From Hymenobacter chitinivorans DSM 11115 (GTDB taxonomy: Bacteria > Bacteroidota > Bacteroidia > Cytophagales > Hymenobacteraceae): a DNA stretch of 64,000 nucleotides. This document shows positions 57,004 to 64,000 of the stretch, one piece after another. Below the pieces are notes generated by a model that searched no databases, had not been told where the DNA came from, and saw only the letters and a program-made list of their open reading frames with translations. The position numbers were made by a program, and so were the translations under genes. Location of the stretch: the NCBI RefSeq assembly GCF_002797555.1, contig NZ_PGFA01000005.1, positions 186,001-250,000 of the forward strand, written 5' to 3'. Within the stretch, counting starts at the first letter, position 1. Every line of letters begins with the position of its first letter.

Positions 57004-57717
57004 CTACGATATGCGCTTGGCGTCGCAGGCCGGAATCCACTGGTCGTCGTGGCATACGGGGCAGCGGGCCACGCCGGCCCGGGGCAGCTCCCGCACCTGT
57101 CCGCAGGTGGCGCAGGCGTGGGGGCCGGCCGCGGCGGCTTGCTGCCGGAGCTGAGTGAGGCGCTCGGGCCAGATGGGCAGCCCGGGCTTCACGTCCTCAT
57201 CGGCGTAGAAATAGGTGCTGATAATGCCCGTGGCCTCGATATACGCCCGGCGTACCTGGCCCAGGTGCTCGACCTGCAACTGCCGCAGCTCCCCAAACAG
57301 CTCCTTCTGGGTGAGGTTCTGCTGGCGAAACTGCGCCAGGCAAATCTGCCCGTCCTCGACCAGCAGCACCGGTTTGCCTTCCAGCCAGTCGCTGAACTTC
57401 GGGAATTTCTCGGTGAGCCAGTTGAAGAGCAAATACAGCCCCGACACGACGGCAAACACGATGGCCGCGTAGAGCAGGGGGGTATCGTGGTAGAGCATGG
57501 CGTCGCCGGCGGCTGAGCCCAGGGCCAGGATGATGCTCAGCTCGAAGATGGACAGCTGCCGCACCCCGCGCCGGCCCGTAACGCGCAGCGCCCCGATGAC
57601 CATTAAGTAAGTCAGCACGCAGCGCAGCACTACTTCCAGCAGAAACAGGGGCGGGGCATCGTCGGAGAGCAGCAGCCGCTGCCAGTCGAAGGGCTCAATC
57701 TTAGTAGCGAGCAGCAT
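57004..57717 (-). CDS. DUF421/YetF family membrane protein with C-terminal Cys-rich end
   Basis: 237 residues. Three membrane helices near residues 25-45, 56-72 and 80-100 carry the family core VIGALRVTGRRGVRQLSIFELSIILALGSAAGDAM. The cytoplasmic YetF domain follows (FSDWLEGKPVLLVEDGQI, LAQFRQQNLTQKELFGELRQ). Unlike the usual family, the last 30 residues contain CATCGQVRE and RCPVCHDDQW, two CxxC pairs that look like a small zinc ribbon. The family's function is unknown; it is often stress-linked in Bacillus. The gene is divergent from an alpha/beta hydrolase gene. Confidence 0.85.
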   Translation of the reverse strand: MLLATKIEPFDWQRLLLSDDAPPLFLLEVVLRCVLTYLMVIGALRVTGRRGVRQLSIFELSIILALGSAAGDAMLYHDTPLLYAAIVFAVVSGLYLLFNWLTEKFPKFSDWLEGKPVLLVEDGQICLAQFRQQNLTQKELFGELRQLQVEHLGQVRRAYIEATGIISTYFYADEDVKPGLPIWPERLTQLRQQAAAAGPHACATCGQVRELPRAGVARCPVCHDDQWIPACDAKRIS

Positions 57718-57906
57718 AGCACAACGGAATAGTTGAGCTTGCTAACGCAGAGTCGGGGCGTATCGTTGAGCTAGTCGGGTTCTGCCGGGCTGGTTTGGTA
57801 GTAATTAAGCGCCGATACGGTTGGGCGGAACCGAAGCCCGGCTATATCATAATTGGCGGTCCGGAGTATACTTCCGGGAAGGCAAATTTTCCGTGGGGCC
57901 CGAGTT

Positions 57907-58587
57907 ATGACGCGCAAAAGCAATGTATTCGAACTAATTCTGGAAACCGTGACCCTGCACGGCGTGGTAAACGAGGTAGAGGAACTCACCCTGCACACCA
58001 ACGGGGGCGAGCTGCCGGCCCGGCTGCACCCGGCTGCCGCAGGCAGCGCCGCCGTGGTGTGGGTAGGCGGTGCGGGCGGCGGCCTCGACGGCCCGGCCTG
58101 GGGTTTGTATCCGCGGGTGGCGGGGCAGCTCCGCGGCCACGGTATGGCCTCCCTGCGGATTCATTACCGCCACCCCAACTACCTGGAAGAGTGCGTGGCC
58201 GATACCCTGCTGGCCGTGCAGTATCTGGTGCAGCAGCGGCAATACCGCCGCATTGCGCTGGTGGGGCATTCCTTCGGCGGGGCCGTCGTGATTTCGGCCG
58301 GGGCCCTGAGTCCGGACGTGGCAGCCGTGGTGGCCATGAGCAGCCAGACCTACGGCACCGACCTGGCCCCGCAGGTGAGCCCGAGGCCGCTGCTGCTGCT
58401 GCACGGCACCGCCGACGAAATCCTGCCCGCGGCCTGCTCCGAAACGATTTATGCCCGGGCCCGGCAGCCCAAGGAACTGGTGCTTTACCCCGGCTGCCGC
58501 CACGGCCTGGACGAATGCCGGGAGCAGGTCGACCAGGCGTTGCTCCGCTGGCTGCTAACCCAGCTGCGCCGCCCGGAAAATACTTAA
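57907..58587 (+). CDS. alpha/beta hydrolase, dienelactone-hydrolase-like
   Basis: 226 residues from the ATG at 57907. Features are VVWVGGAGGGLDGPAWG (oxyanion region), the nucleophile motif GHSFGG in IALVGHSFGGAVVISAG near residue 120, the Asp in LLLLHGTADEILP and the His in YPGCRHGLDEC, so a complete Ser-Asp-His triad is visible. There is no signal peptide. The length and the HGTADE strand fit the dienelactone hydrolase/serine aminopeptidase-like group. The substrate is unknown. It ends with a 15-bp terminator hairpin. Confidence 0.88.
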   Translation: MTRKSNVFELILETVTLHGVVNEVEELTLHTNGGELPARLHPAAAGSAAVVWVGGAGGGLDGPAWGLYPRVAGQLRGHGMASLRIHYRHPNYLEECVADTLLAVQYLVQQRQYRRIALVGHSFGGAVVISAGALSPDVAAVVAMSSQTYGTDLAPQVSPRPLLLLHGTADEILPAACSETIYARARQPKELVLYPGCRHGLDECREQVDQALLRWLLTQLRRPENT

Positions 58588-58607
58588 GACCAACCGGGGT
58601 AAAAGCA

Positions 58608-58642
58608 CAACGCCCGGCCGCAACGAGTGCGGCCGGGCGTTG
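58608..58642. terminator. bidirectional terminator, 15-bp stem
   Basis: CAACGCCCGGCCGCA (58608-58622) pairs with TGCGGCCGGGCGTTG (58628-58642), loop ACGAG, between the convergent hydrolase and the Thr-rich protein gene. Confidence 0.85.
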
Positions 58643-58667
58643 GTACGCTTACGGAACAGGCGAAAAC

Positions 58668-58958
58668 CTAGTCTTTGGGCTTGATTTTATCCTTGCGGCG
58701 CTTGTCCTTCACCTTCACGTCGCTGGGTACGGTCTGCACCGGCGGCGCCTGAGTTACGGTCGTAGCCGGCTCCACGGTGGTGGTCGTCGATTCGACGGTC
58801 GTGGTGGCGGGAGAGGCCGGCGTGGCGGGAGTAGCCGGAACGGCCGGAGTAGCCGGCGTTACGGTCGTTTGCTTGGTCGTAGTCGTGGTGGAGGACTGCG
58901 CCTGGGCCGAGTATGCACCCGTGGCGAGCAAGGCGGCGAAAACAAACAGCTTCTTCAT
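58668..58958 (-). CDS. secreted Thr/Pro/Ala-rich protein
   Basis: 96 residues from the ATG at 58958; the open frame upstream adds a tail without signal. The signal peptide is MKKLFVFAALLATGAYSAQAQ. The mature part is almost only Thr, Val, Ala, Pro and Ser (SSTTTTTKQTT, PATPAVPATPATP), ending in a basic stretch DVKVKDKRRKDKIKPKD. No fold or family is recognised; it is probably disordered and could be an envelope spacer. It is divergent from the AraC-type regulator gene. Confidence 0.6.
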   Translation of the reverse strand: MKKLFVFAALLATGAYSAQAQSSTTTTTKQTTVTPATPAVPATPATPASPATTTVESTTTTVEPATTVTQAPPVQTVPSDVKVKDKRRKDKIKPKD

Positions 58959-59257
58959 GGGAGCAAAAGTTTCGTTGAACCATTGAACCGGCCCAGGAGA
59001 GAGGACCGGCTCCGAGCTGCCTTTAACGGAGCTCAACGGCGAAGGTTCAGCCGGGACCATTAATTCATTCGGATATTTCTATTATTGCGCTGAGGCCCAG
59101 CGGCAAAAAATGCCTGGTTTACCCCGGCTGCGGGCTTGTGCGGGCCCAAACTGCCGCGGCAGCGGGGGCTGAAGCTACCCGAGTGGGGCGGGAGCAGGGG
59201 CCCCGGCTGGGTGGGGCAGCGTTGCGCGGGCATTTTGGTTTACTATCTTTCCCACCT

Positions 59258-60454
59258 ATGCCGCTCACCTTCACGCCCCTGGCCGCTTTGCTGTTTGCCG
59301 TTATTGCGCAGGCGGGCTTTGCGGCGGGCCTGCTCTGGTTTGGGCGGGCCAACCGAGTGCCCAACCGGTTTCTGGCCCTGCTCATGCTGGCCATTGCCCT
59401 GTGGCTGCTCGACGGGTTTTTCCGGGTGGCCGGCGTGTACTCCCAGCGGCCGGCGTGGTATTTTCTGCCGATTTACTACTCCTTCGCCTTTGGCCCGCTG
59501 CTGTATTTCTACGTGCAGAGCCTGATAAACCACGAATTTCGGTTTCGGCCGCGGCAGCTCGGGCATTTCCTGCCGGTGCTGCTGCAGGCCGCCCTGTACT
59601 GCGGACTCAGCCTGCAGCCTTACAGCTTCCGCAACTGGTTTTGGCAGCACGTGCACCAGCCCTACACCTACCGGCTGGAGTTTCTCGGTACTTGGGTTTC
59701 GCTGATTATCTACCTGATGCTGAGCTTGCGGCGGCTGCAACAGTACCGGCGCTGGTTGCCCGAACATTTTTCCGAAACCTCCCAGCTGCGGCTGCAGTGG
59801 CTGCGCGGCCTGCTGCTGGCCCTGGCCCTGGTAAGCCTGCAGTGGCTGGTGGAGCTGGTGCTGCGCGAGTTTTTCGGCCTGTACTACCGCTACGACTATT
59901 CCACCGAGCTGCTGGGCATCGTGGTGTTCGTAATCGGGGCCGTCGGGCTGCGGCAGGCCAATATGCAGGCTGTGCAGTTTGTGCCCGAAGCTGCCGAAGA
60001 GGAGGCGTTGGCCGAAACTACTCCGCCGGCCAGCCCGGGTGGCGCACTAGAACTGGCAGCCGACCCGGCGGCCCCCACGACCCTAGCCGCGCGGGAGCCG
60101 GCCGTGGTAGATGCGGCGGTGCAGGAGCGAATCCGGCGGGCCCTGGAAGACGAGCAGCTGTTCCGCAACCCCACCCTGACCCTGGCCGAGCTGTCGGCCC
60201 ACACCGGGCTGCCGCCCCGGCTGATTTCGTTTACCGTCAACCAGGGCTTCGGCCAGTCCTTCAACGACCTCGTGAACGGGCTGCGGGTGGCCGAAGTGCA
60301 ACGCCGCCTGGCTACCACCGACGATGCGGCCCGCCTCACGCTGTTGGGCATTGCCTTCGAGTCCGGGTTCAACTCCAAAACGACGTTTAACCGCATTTTC
60401 AAGCAGTTTGCCGGGGTTGCACCGAGCGAGTACGCCGCCGGCCGACGGGAGTAA
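59258..60454 (+). CDS. membrane-anchored AraC family transcriptional regulator
   Basis: 398 residues from the ATG at 59258. The N-terminal half has about seven hydrophobic segments (LAALLFAVIAQAGFAAGLLW ... ELLGIVVFVIGAVGL), with the GPLLYFYVQSL pattern of the 7TM-type sensor domains joined to AraC regulators in Bacteroidota. After an Ala/Pro/Glu-rich linker the C-terminal 95 residues form two helix-turn-helix motifs: LAELSAHTGLPPRLISFTVNQGFGQSF and LLGIAFESGFNSKTTFNRIFKQFAGVAPSEY. The membrane part probably senses an unknown signal. Target genes are not identifiable; no nearby gene shares obvious operators. Confidence 0.9.
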   Translation: MPLTFTPLAALLFAVIAQAGFAAGLLWFGRANRVPNRFLALLMLAIALWLLDGFFRVAGVYSQRPAWYFLPIYYSFAFGPLLYFYVQSLINHEFRFRPRQLGHFLPVLLQAALYCGLSLQPYSFRNWFWQHVHQPYTYRLEFLGTWVSLIIYLMLSLRRLQQYRRWLPEHFSETSQLRLQWLRGLLLALALVSLQWLVELVLREFFGLYYRYDYSTELLGIVVFVIGAVGLRQANMQAVQFVPEAAEEEALAETTPPASPGGALELAADPAAPTTLAAREPAVVDAAVQERIRRALEDEQLFRNPTLTLAELSAHTGLPPRLISFTVNQGFGQSFNDLVNGLRVAEVQRRLATTDDAARLTLLGIAFESGFNSKTTFNRIFKQFAGVAPSEYAAGRRE

Positions 60455-60561
60455 CCTGGTGCCAGATCCGGATTTGGGACGTCCCACCGGCTAATCTGGG
60501 GCGCTTCAGGCCGCCGGGCCGCCCACCTTTGGACCGTACTTCAACCCCCACGAATACGGTC

Positions 60562-61092
60562 ATGAACATGCTCCTCCCGGCGCTGCTGCTCGGCGCCACC
60601 ATTCCCGCCATTGCCCAGTCGGCCGCCCCGGCTGCTACCGTCTGGACCGACCACCGCCGGGCCCTGCCCGACCCGCTGCGCCGGGTGCCGGTGGGCCTGC
60701 AGCTTTGGCACACGCCCAATCCCAACTACCCCGAGCCCGACCCCGCCCAGCCCGGGCATTTTCTGTGGAAGCACAGCACGATGGTGCGCAACGACACCGG
60801 GCAGGAGCTCGAAATCGTGGCCTGCGGCAGCTTTATCTGGTACAGCGAGGCCGGCTGGCAGGCCAACCTGACCGAAACGCCCGCCGAGTTTGCCGAGCTC
60901 TTCAACTGCCCCCGGGGCCGCCTCAAGCCGGGCGCTACCTACACCTTCGCCAAAAACTACCGCTACGCCAGCAGTGCCCGCAGCCTCTACGGCGGCGACG
61001 CGCTCTGGTACATCCTGGCCAAAGACGCCAGCGGCAAGCTCTACAAAGGCCTGGGCCTGATTGAAACCGAAGCCGACGTGCTAGGCAAGTAA
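60562..61092 (+). CDS. secreted protein of unknown function
   Basis: 176 residues from the ATG at 60562, which starts a signal peptide (MNMLLPALLLGATIPAIAQ). The mature domain includes VPVGLQLWHTPNPNYPEPDPAQPGHFLWKHSTMVRND and SFIWYSEAGWQANLTETPAEFAELFNCPRGRLKPGATY, with a single Cys pair (VACGS, FNCPRG). The run from KPGATYTFAKNYRYA suggests a beta-sandwich. I do not recognise the family. It is 75 bases upstream of the YceI gene and probably cotranscribed with it. Confidence 0.7.
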   Translation: MNMLLPALLLGATIPAIAQSAAPAATVWTDHRRALPDPLRRVPVGLQLWHTPNPNYPEPDPAQPGHFLWKHSTMVRNDTGQELEIVACGSFIWYSEAGWQANLTETPAEFAELFNCPRGRLKPGATYTFAKNYRYASSARSLYGGDALWYILAKDASGKLYKGLGLIETEADVLGK

Positions 61093-61166
61093 GGCAAGCA
61101 GGGCCGCTCTGACGGCCCTTTCTGTAACATCTCACTCCGCCATTTCCTCATTCCGCATTCCTCATT

Positions 61167-61733
61167 ATGAAAACGCTGTTCTTTTTCCTGCTCCTGTTCT
61201 CTTGCCTGGCTTTCCGGCCGGCGCCCGTAGTGTACCGCGTGGATACCGCCGCCAGCAAGCTGACCTGGACCGGCTACGCCGAAGTGGGCAGCTGGGCGCC
61301 CTCGGGCACGGTGCAGCTGCGCCAGGGCCAACTGGAATACGGCGGCAACACCCTCCGCAACGGCCGTTTTGAAATAGATATGCGCACCATTGCCCACCCC
61401 AACCCGGACTTGCAAAACCACCTGCGCGGCACTGATTTCTTTGCCGTGGAGCAGTTTCCAACGGCCGTATTCGAGCTGCGCGAAGTAGTGGGCACTGAGG
61501 CCGTGGGTCAGCTCACGGTGAAGGGCATCACCCGGCCCCTGCGCTTCCCAGTACGTATCACGCGGGCGGGCGGCACGCTGCGGGTGCAGGGCACGGCCTC
61601 GGTGGACCGGACCCAGTTCGGGGTGCAGTTCAACTCCAGCTCCTTTTTCCAGAACCTGGGCGACCATGCCATCCGCAACGACTTCCAGCTCGCCTTCGAT
61701 ATGGTGGCGGCCACCGGGCTGGCAAAGCAGTAG
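61167..61733 (+). CDS. YceI family lipid-binding protein
   Basis: 188 residues. A short signal peptide (ends SCLAFRP) is followed by the YceI lipocalin-like barrel: YRVDTAASKLTWTGYAEVGSWAPSGTVQLRQGQL, FEIDMRTIAHPNPDLQNHLRGTDFFAVEQFPTAVFEL, GQLTVKGITRPLRFPV and FGVQFNSSSFFQNLGDHAIRNDFQLAF. YceI proteins carry polyisoprenoid or other amphiphilic ligands in the periplasm. Length is normal. Its neighbours are a secreted protein of unknown function and a pirin gene, which do not narrow the ligand. Confidence 0.92.
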   Translation: MKTLFFFLLLFSCLAFRPAPVVYRVDTAASKLTWTGYAEVGSWAPSGTVQLRQGQLEYGGNTLRNGRFEIDMRTIAHPNPDLQNHLRGTDFFAVEQFPTAVFELREVVGTEAVGQLTVKGITRPLRFPVRITRAGGTLRVQGTASVDRTQFGVQFNSSSFFQNLGDHAIRNDFQLAFDMVAATGLAKQ

Positions 61734-61852
61734 GCAGCATCTTCCGGGCAAAACGGTGCGTAAGAGCAGAAATTATCGGGTAAAGCCGAGCGGCCGGCGA
61801 CAAAACGGCCGGCCGCCGGTTTAGTAGCCGCAACTTCTGACTTCCGCTTTTC

Positions 61853-62710
61853 ATGCGCTCCATCCACAAAATTCACCGGGCCGGGTATTCGCCCATTGCC
61901 GACCTGATTACCTACTCGCCGCTGCCCTCGCGCACCCTCGATCAGGTCGACCCGTTCCTGTTTCTGAATCACCACGGCCCGCAGGTGTACAAGCCCCGCA
62001 ACAACGGCCTGCCCTTCGGCCCCCACCCGCACCGGGGCATGGAAACCGTCACCTTCATCCTCGACGGCGACATTATGCACCAGGACAGCGGCGGCCACGA
62101 AAGCGTGATTACCGCCGGCGGGGTGCAGTGGATGACGGCCGGCCGCGGCCTGATTCACGCCGAGGTGTCGTCCCAGGAGTTCAAGCAAACCGGCGGCCCG
62201 CTGGAAATTCTGCAGCTGTGGGTCAACCTGCCCGCCCGCCTCAAAATGACCGAGCCGCGCTACATCGGCCTGCAGAAAGAGGACATTCCCAGCCTCACCC
62301 TGGACGAAGGAAAAGTCACGGTCAACCTGATTTCCGGCGCCTGGGAAGACCAGCAGGCCGCCTTCGAAACCCTGTCGGACGTGACGCTGAACACGATTTT
62401 CTTCCAGCCCGGGGGCCAGCTCACCATCCCCGTGCCGGCCGTCCACAACATCCTCTTCTACGTCATCCGGGGCCAGATAACCGCCGGCGGCCAGCCCATT
62501 GAGGCCCTGCACCTGGTGGAGTTCAACCACGACGGCGACGCGCTTCACCTCCAGGCCGGCCCCGCCGGCGGCGTGCTGCTCTTCGGTCACGCCCAGCCCT
62601 TCAACGAGCCCGTGGTAGCCCAGGGCCCCTTCGTGATGAACACCGAAGAAGAAATCCACCAGGCCTACGACGACTACCGCCGCGGCAAATTCGGGCAGTG
62701 GAAGAAGTGA
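61853..62710 (+). CDS. pirin family protein
   Basis: 285 residues, a bicupin of the pirin family. The N-terminal cupin holds the iron ligands in PFGPHPHRGMETVTFILDG (two His) and GGVQWMTAGRGLIHAEVS (His and Glu). LWVNLPARLKM is the link to the second cupin. Bacterial pirins such as YhhW have quercetinase activity or regulate metabolic enzymes; in this organism the role is unknown. There is no signal peptide, so it is cytoplasmic. It is followed by a REP-like element and a terminator before the convergent GH13 gene. Confidence 0.93.
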   Translation: MRSIHKIHRAGYSPIADLITYSPLPSRTLDQVDPFLFLNHHGPQVYKPRNNGLPFGPHPHRGMETVTFILDGDIMHQDSGGHESVITAGGVQWMTAGRGLIHAEVSSQEFKQTGGPLEILQLWVNLPARLKMTEPRYIGLQKEDIPSLTLDEGKVTVNLISGAWEDQQAAFETLSDVTLNTIFFQPGGQLTIPVPAVHNILFYVIRGQITAGGQPIEALHLVEFNHDGDALHLQAGPAGGVLLFGHAQPFNEPVVAQGPFVMNTEEEIHQAYDDYRRGKFGQWKK

Positions 62711-62712
62711 AT

Positions 62713-62949
62713 GAGTGAGTTCTTTGTTCGGCTGGCGCGAACGGTGCTTTCATGTCATTGCGAAGCCAAAGGCTGAAGCAATCCGTCCTCTGCTAGTGGC
62801 TAATTCCCTTTTAGCAGAAAGCCCTTTCCCGTCGCAACGAGAAAGGGCTTTTTACTTAAAAGGTTAAGCGCATTTGAGCGGACGAAGTGACGCTGCGTGA
62901 GGCCCGGAATGTCGGGCCGCCTTGCAAAAACAGAACAAAGAACTCACTC
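62713..62949. repeat. nested inverted repeat with REP-like element and terminator
   Basis: Outer arms GAGTGAGTTCTTTGTTC (62713-62729) and GAACAAAGAACTCACTC (62933-62949) are perfect 17-bp complements. Inside lie a GTCATTGCGAAGCC...AATCCGTCCTC element (about 62755-62791) and the terminator at 62818-62851. After the right arm follows a CAAT/CACT simple repeat. Confidence 0.85.
62818..62851. terminator. pirin terminator
   Basis: AAAGCCCTTTC (62818-62828) pairs with GAAAGGGCTTT (62841-62851), followed by TTTA; loop of 12 bases. Confidence 0.85.
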
Positions 62950-62963
62950 ACTCAATCAATCAA

Positions 62964-64000
62964 TCACTCATTCACCTCATACACCACGTAGCCGTGGGGT
63001 GGGAGGGGGAGCTTGGTGCCGGCGGACAGGCGCAGCACTTTGCCGCTGAACAGCTCCCGGGAATTGCCTTCGAGGGGCTGCGGCAAACTCAGCTGCCGGG
63101 GCTTGCTGGCCACGTTGACGGCTACCAGCACGGCGGCTCCGTTCTTGCGGCGCACGAAGGCGTAGACATCGGTAGAATCGGGGGTGGGCAGGGGCTGGAA
63201 CTGGCTGCAGGCGTCGCCATTGAGCAGGGCCGGGTGGTGCTTTTTGAGGGTGAGCAGCTTGGTGTAGAAGTTTTCCAGCGGGTAGTTGGCCCAGTTGATG
63301 AGGTCTTTATCGAAGAAGGCGAGGCGCTTTTTTAGGCCGGCTTCCTGGCCGCTGTACACCATCGGCATGCCGGGCAGCAGGGCGGCCAGTACGGCCATGG
63401 GCTGCACGTTGGGGCCCAGGCGCTCATACTCGCTGCCGTCCCAGCTGTTGATGTCGTGGCTGCTGGTGAAGTTCATTAGGTACACGCTCGGCGGATACAT
63501 TCGCCGCTCCCGGGCCAGGTAGGCGTTCAGGTCGTAGGCCGGGCGCTGATGGCGGGCCACGCTGTCGAGTACGTCGTGCAGGCGCAGGCCGTAGGTAATG
63601 TCGAAGGCTTTTTCCAGCAGGTGGGTGTTGGGGTCAAACTCGCCGGGCTTCAGAAAGGTCGGCGGAAACAGCTCGTCCCACTCGGCCAGCAGAAATACGG
63701 GCTTGATTTTCGCCAGCTCGGCCCGGGTTTGCTCCCAGAACGGGGTGGGCACCAGGCCGGCCACGTCGCAGCGGAATCCGTCGAAACCGGCTTCCCGCAC
63801 CCAGTAGGCCATACTTTCCCGCATGTAGCGCTGCAGCCCGGGCTGGCCGTAGTCGAGGTCGATGACGTCCTGCCAGTCAGCCACCGGCGGGCGAAACCGG
63901 TCTTGGGCGTCCCTGGTAAACCAGTCGGGGTGCTCCCGGGCCAGCTTACTGTCCCAGCTGGTATGGTTGGCCACCCAGTCCAGAATGACGTGCATGCCCA
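62964..64000 (-). CDS. GH13 alpha-amylase family enzyme (N-terminus outside window)
   Basis: The visible 345 residues are the C-terminal part of a GH13 enzyme; the first exon of its barrel lies beyond the right edge. Family region I is seen as HVILDWVANHT, region II with the nucleophile Asp in GFRCDVAGLVP, region III with the acid/base Glu in FLLAEWDELF, and region IV with the transition-state Asp in NFTSSHDINSW. A beta-sandwich domain C follows (DVYAFVRRKNGAAVLVAVNVAS). The enzyme would cut or transfer alpha-glucans; the exact subfamily (amylase, cyclomaltodextrinase or similar) cannot be told from this piece. The stop is at 62964. Confidence 0.93.
   Translation of the reverse strand, partial: GMHVILDWVANHTSWDSKLAREHPDWFTRDAQDRFRPPVADWQDVIDLDYGQPGLQRYMRESMAYWVREAGFDGFRCDVAGLVPTPFWEQTRAELAKIKPVFLLAEWDELFPPTFLKPGEFDPNTHLLEKAFDITYGLRLHDVLDSVARHQRPAYDLNAYLARERRMYPPSVYLMNFTSSHDINSWDGSEYERLGPNVQPMAVLAALLPGMPMVYSGQEAGLKKRLAFFDKDLINWANYPLENFYTKLLTLKKHHPALLNGDACSQFQPLPTPDSTDVYAFVRRKNGAAVLVAVNVASKPRQLSLPQPLEGNSRELFSGKVLRLSAGTKLPLPPHGYVVYEVNE

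Overview
The window reads as chromosomal DNA of a GC-rich member of the Bacteroidota, most likely a Hymenobacter-type bacterium (Cytophagales, Hymenobacteraceae). Seen directly: a SusC/SusD pair, a protein with a type IX secretion sorting domain, lipoprotein signals on many small proteins, the parB-DUF5683-dapB-lepB gene set, almost no Shine-Dalgarno sequences, and several promoters of the Bacteroidota form TTTG-N19/21-TAnnTTTG. The genus is inference. There is one RNA gene (tRNA-Cys), no rRNA, no CRISPR array, and no transposase or integrase.

Layout. 1-4.4 kb: a partial alpha/beta hydrolase, then methyltransferase, family 2 glycosyltransferase and a membrane GT39-like glycosyltransferase. 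5-15.8 kb: housekeeping genes (rpsA with a long extra tail, tRNA-Cys, cphA, a coiled-coil membrane protein, a TPMT-type methyltransferase broken by one TGA, kdsA, another methyltransferase, apaG, ung). 15.8-19.5 kb: lepB-dapB-DUF5683-parB on the minus strand. 19.5-34.1 kb: a 14.6 kb block that separates parB from parA. It carries a pentose-polysaccharide utilisation locus (three GH43 enzymes, one GH5-like enzyme, SusC/SusD and a LacI regulator, with five GCAAACGTTTGC-type operators). Two arrays of a degenerate 21-bp tandem repeat lie near its two ends. 34.1-37.5 kb: parA, a UPF0173 hydrolase and an oligopeptide-binding lipoprotein. 37.5-40.0 kb: an operon that matches the sdpC/sdpA/sdpB toxin-maturation system of Bacillus subtilis, here in a Gram-negative host. 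40.4-53 kb: a TonB-dependent receptor, a DUF6438 protein, yidC, pyrG, a PBP4-type peptidase, small lipoproteins and a PA14/ricin-like protein with a type IX sorting domain. 53-64 kb: a fused SerB-SerA enzyme, a barrel protein, several small conserved proteins, a membrane-anchored AraC-type regulator, a YceI protein, a pirin and a partial GH13 enzyme.

The most interesting points are the SDP-like toxin operon (lipoprotein-type precursor without the disulfide cysteines, no recognisable immunity gene), the split parAB locus with a parS-like inverted repeat and flanking 21-bp repeat arrays, the nonsense codon at a conserved Trp position in the TPMT gene, and nested palindromes in intergenic gaps.
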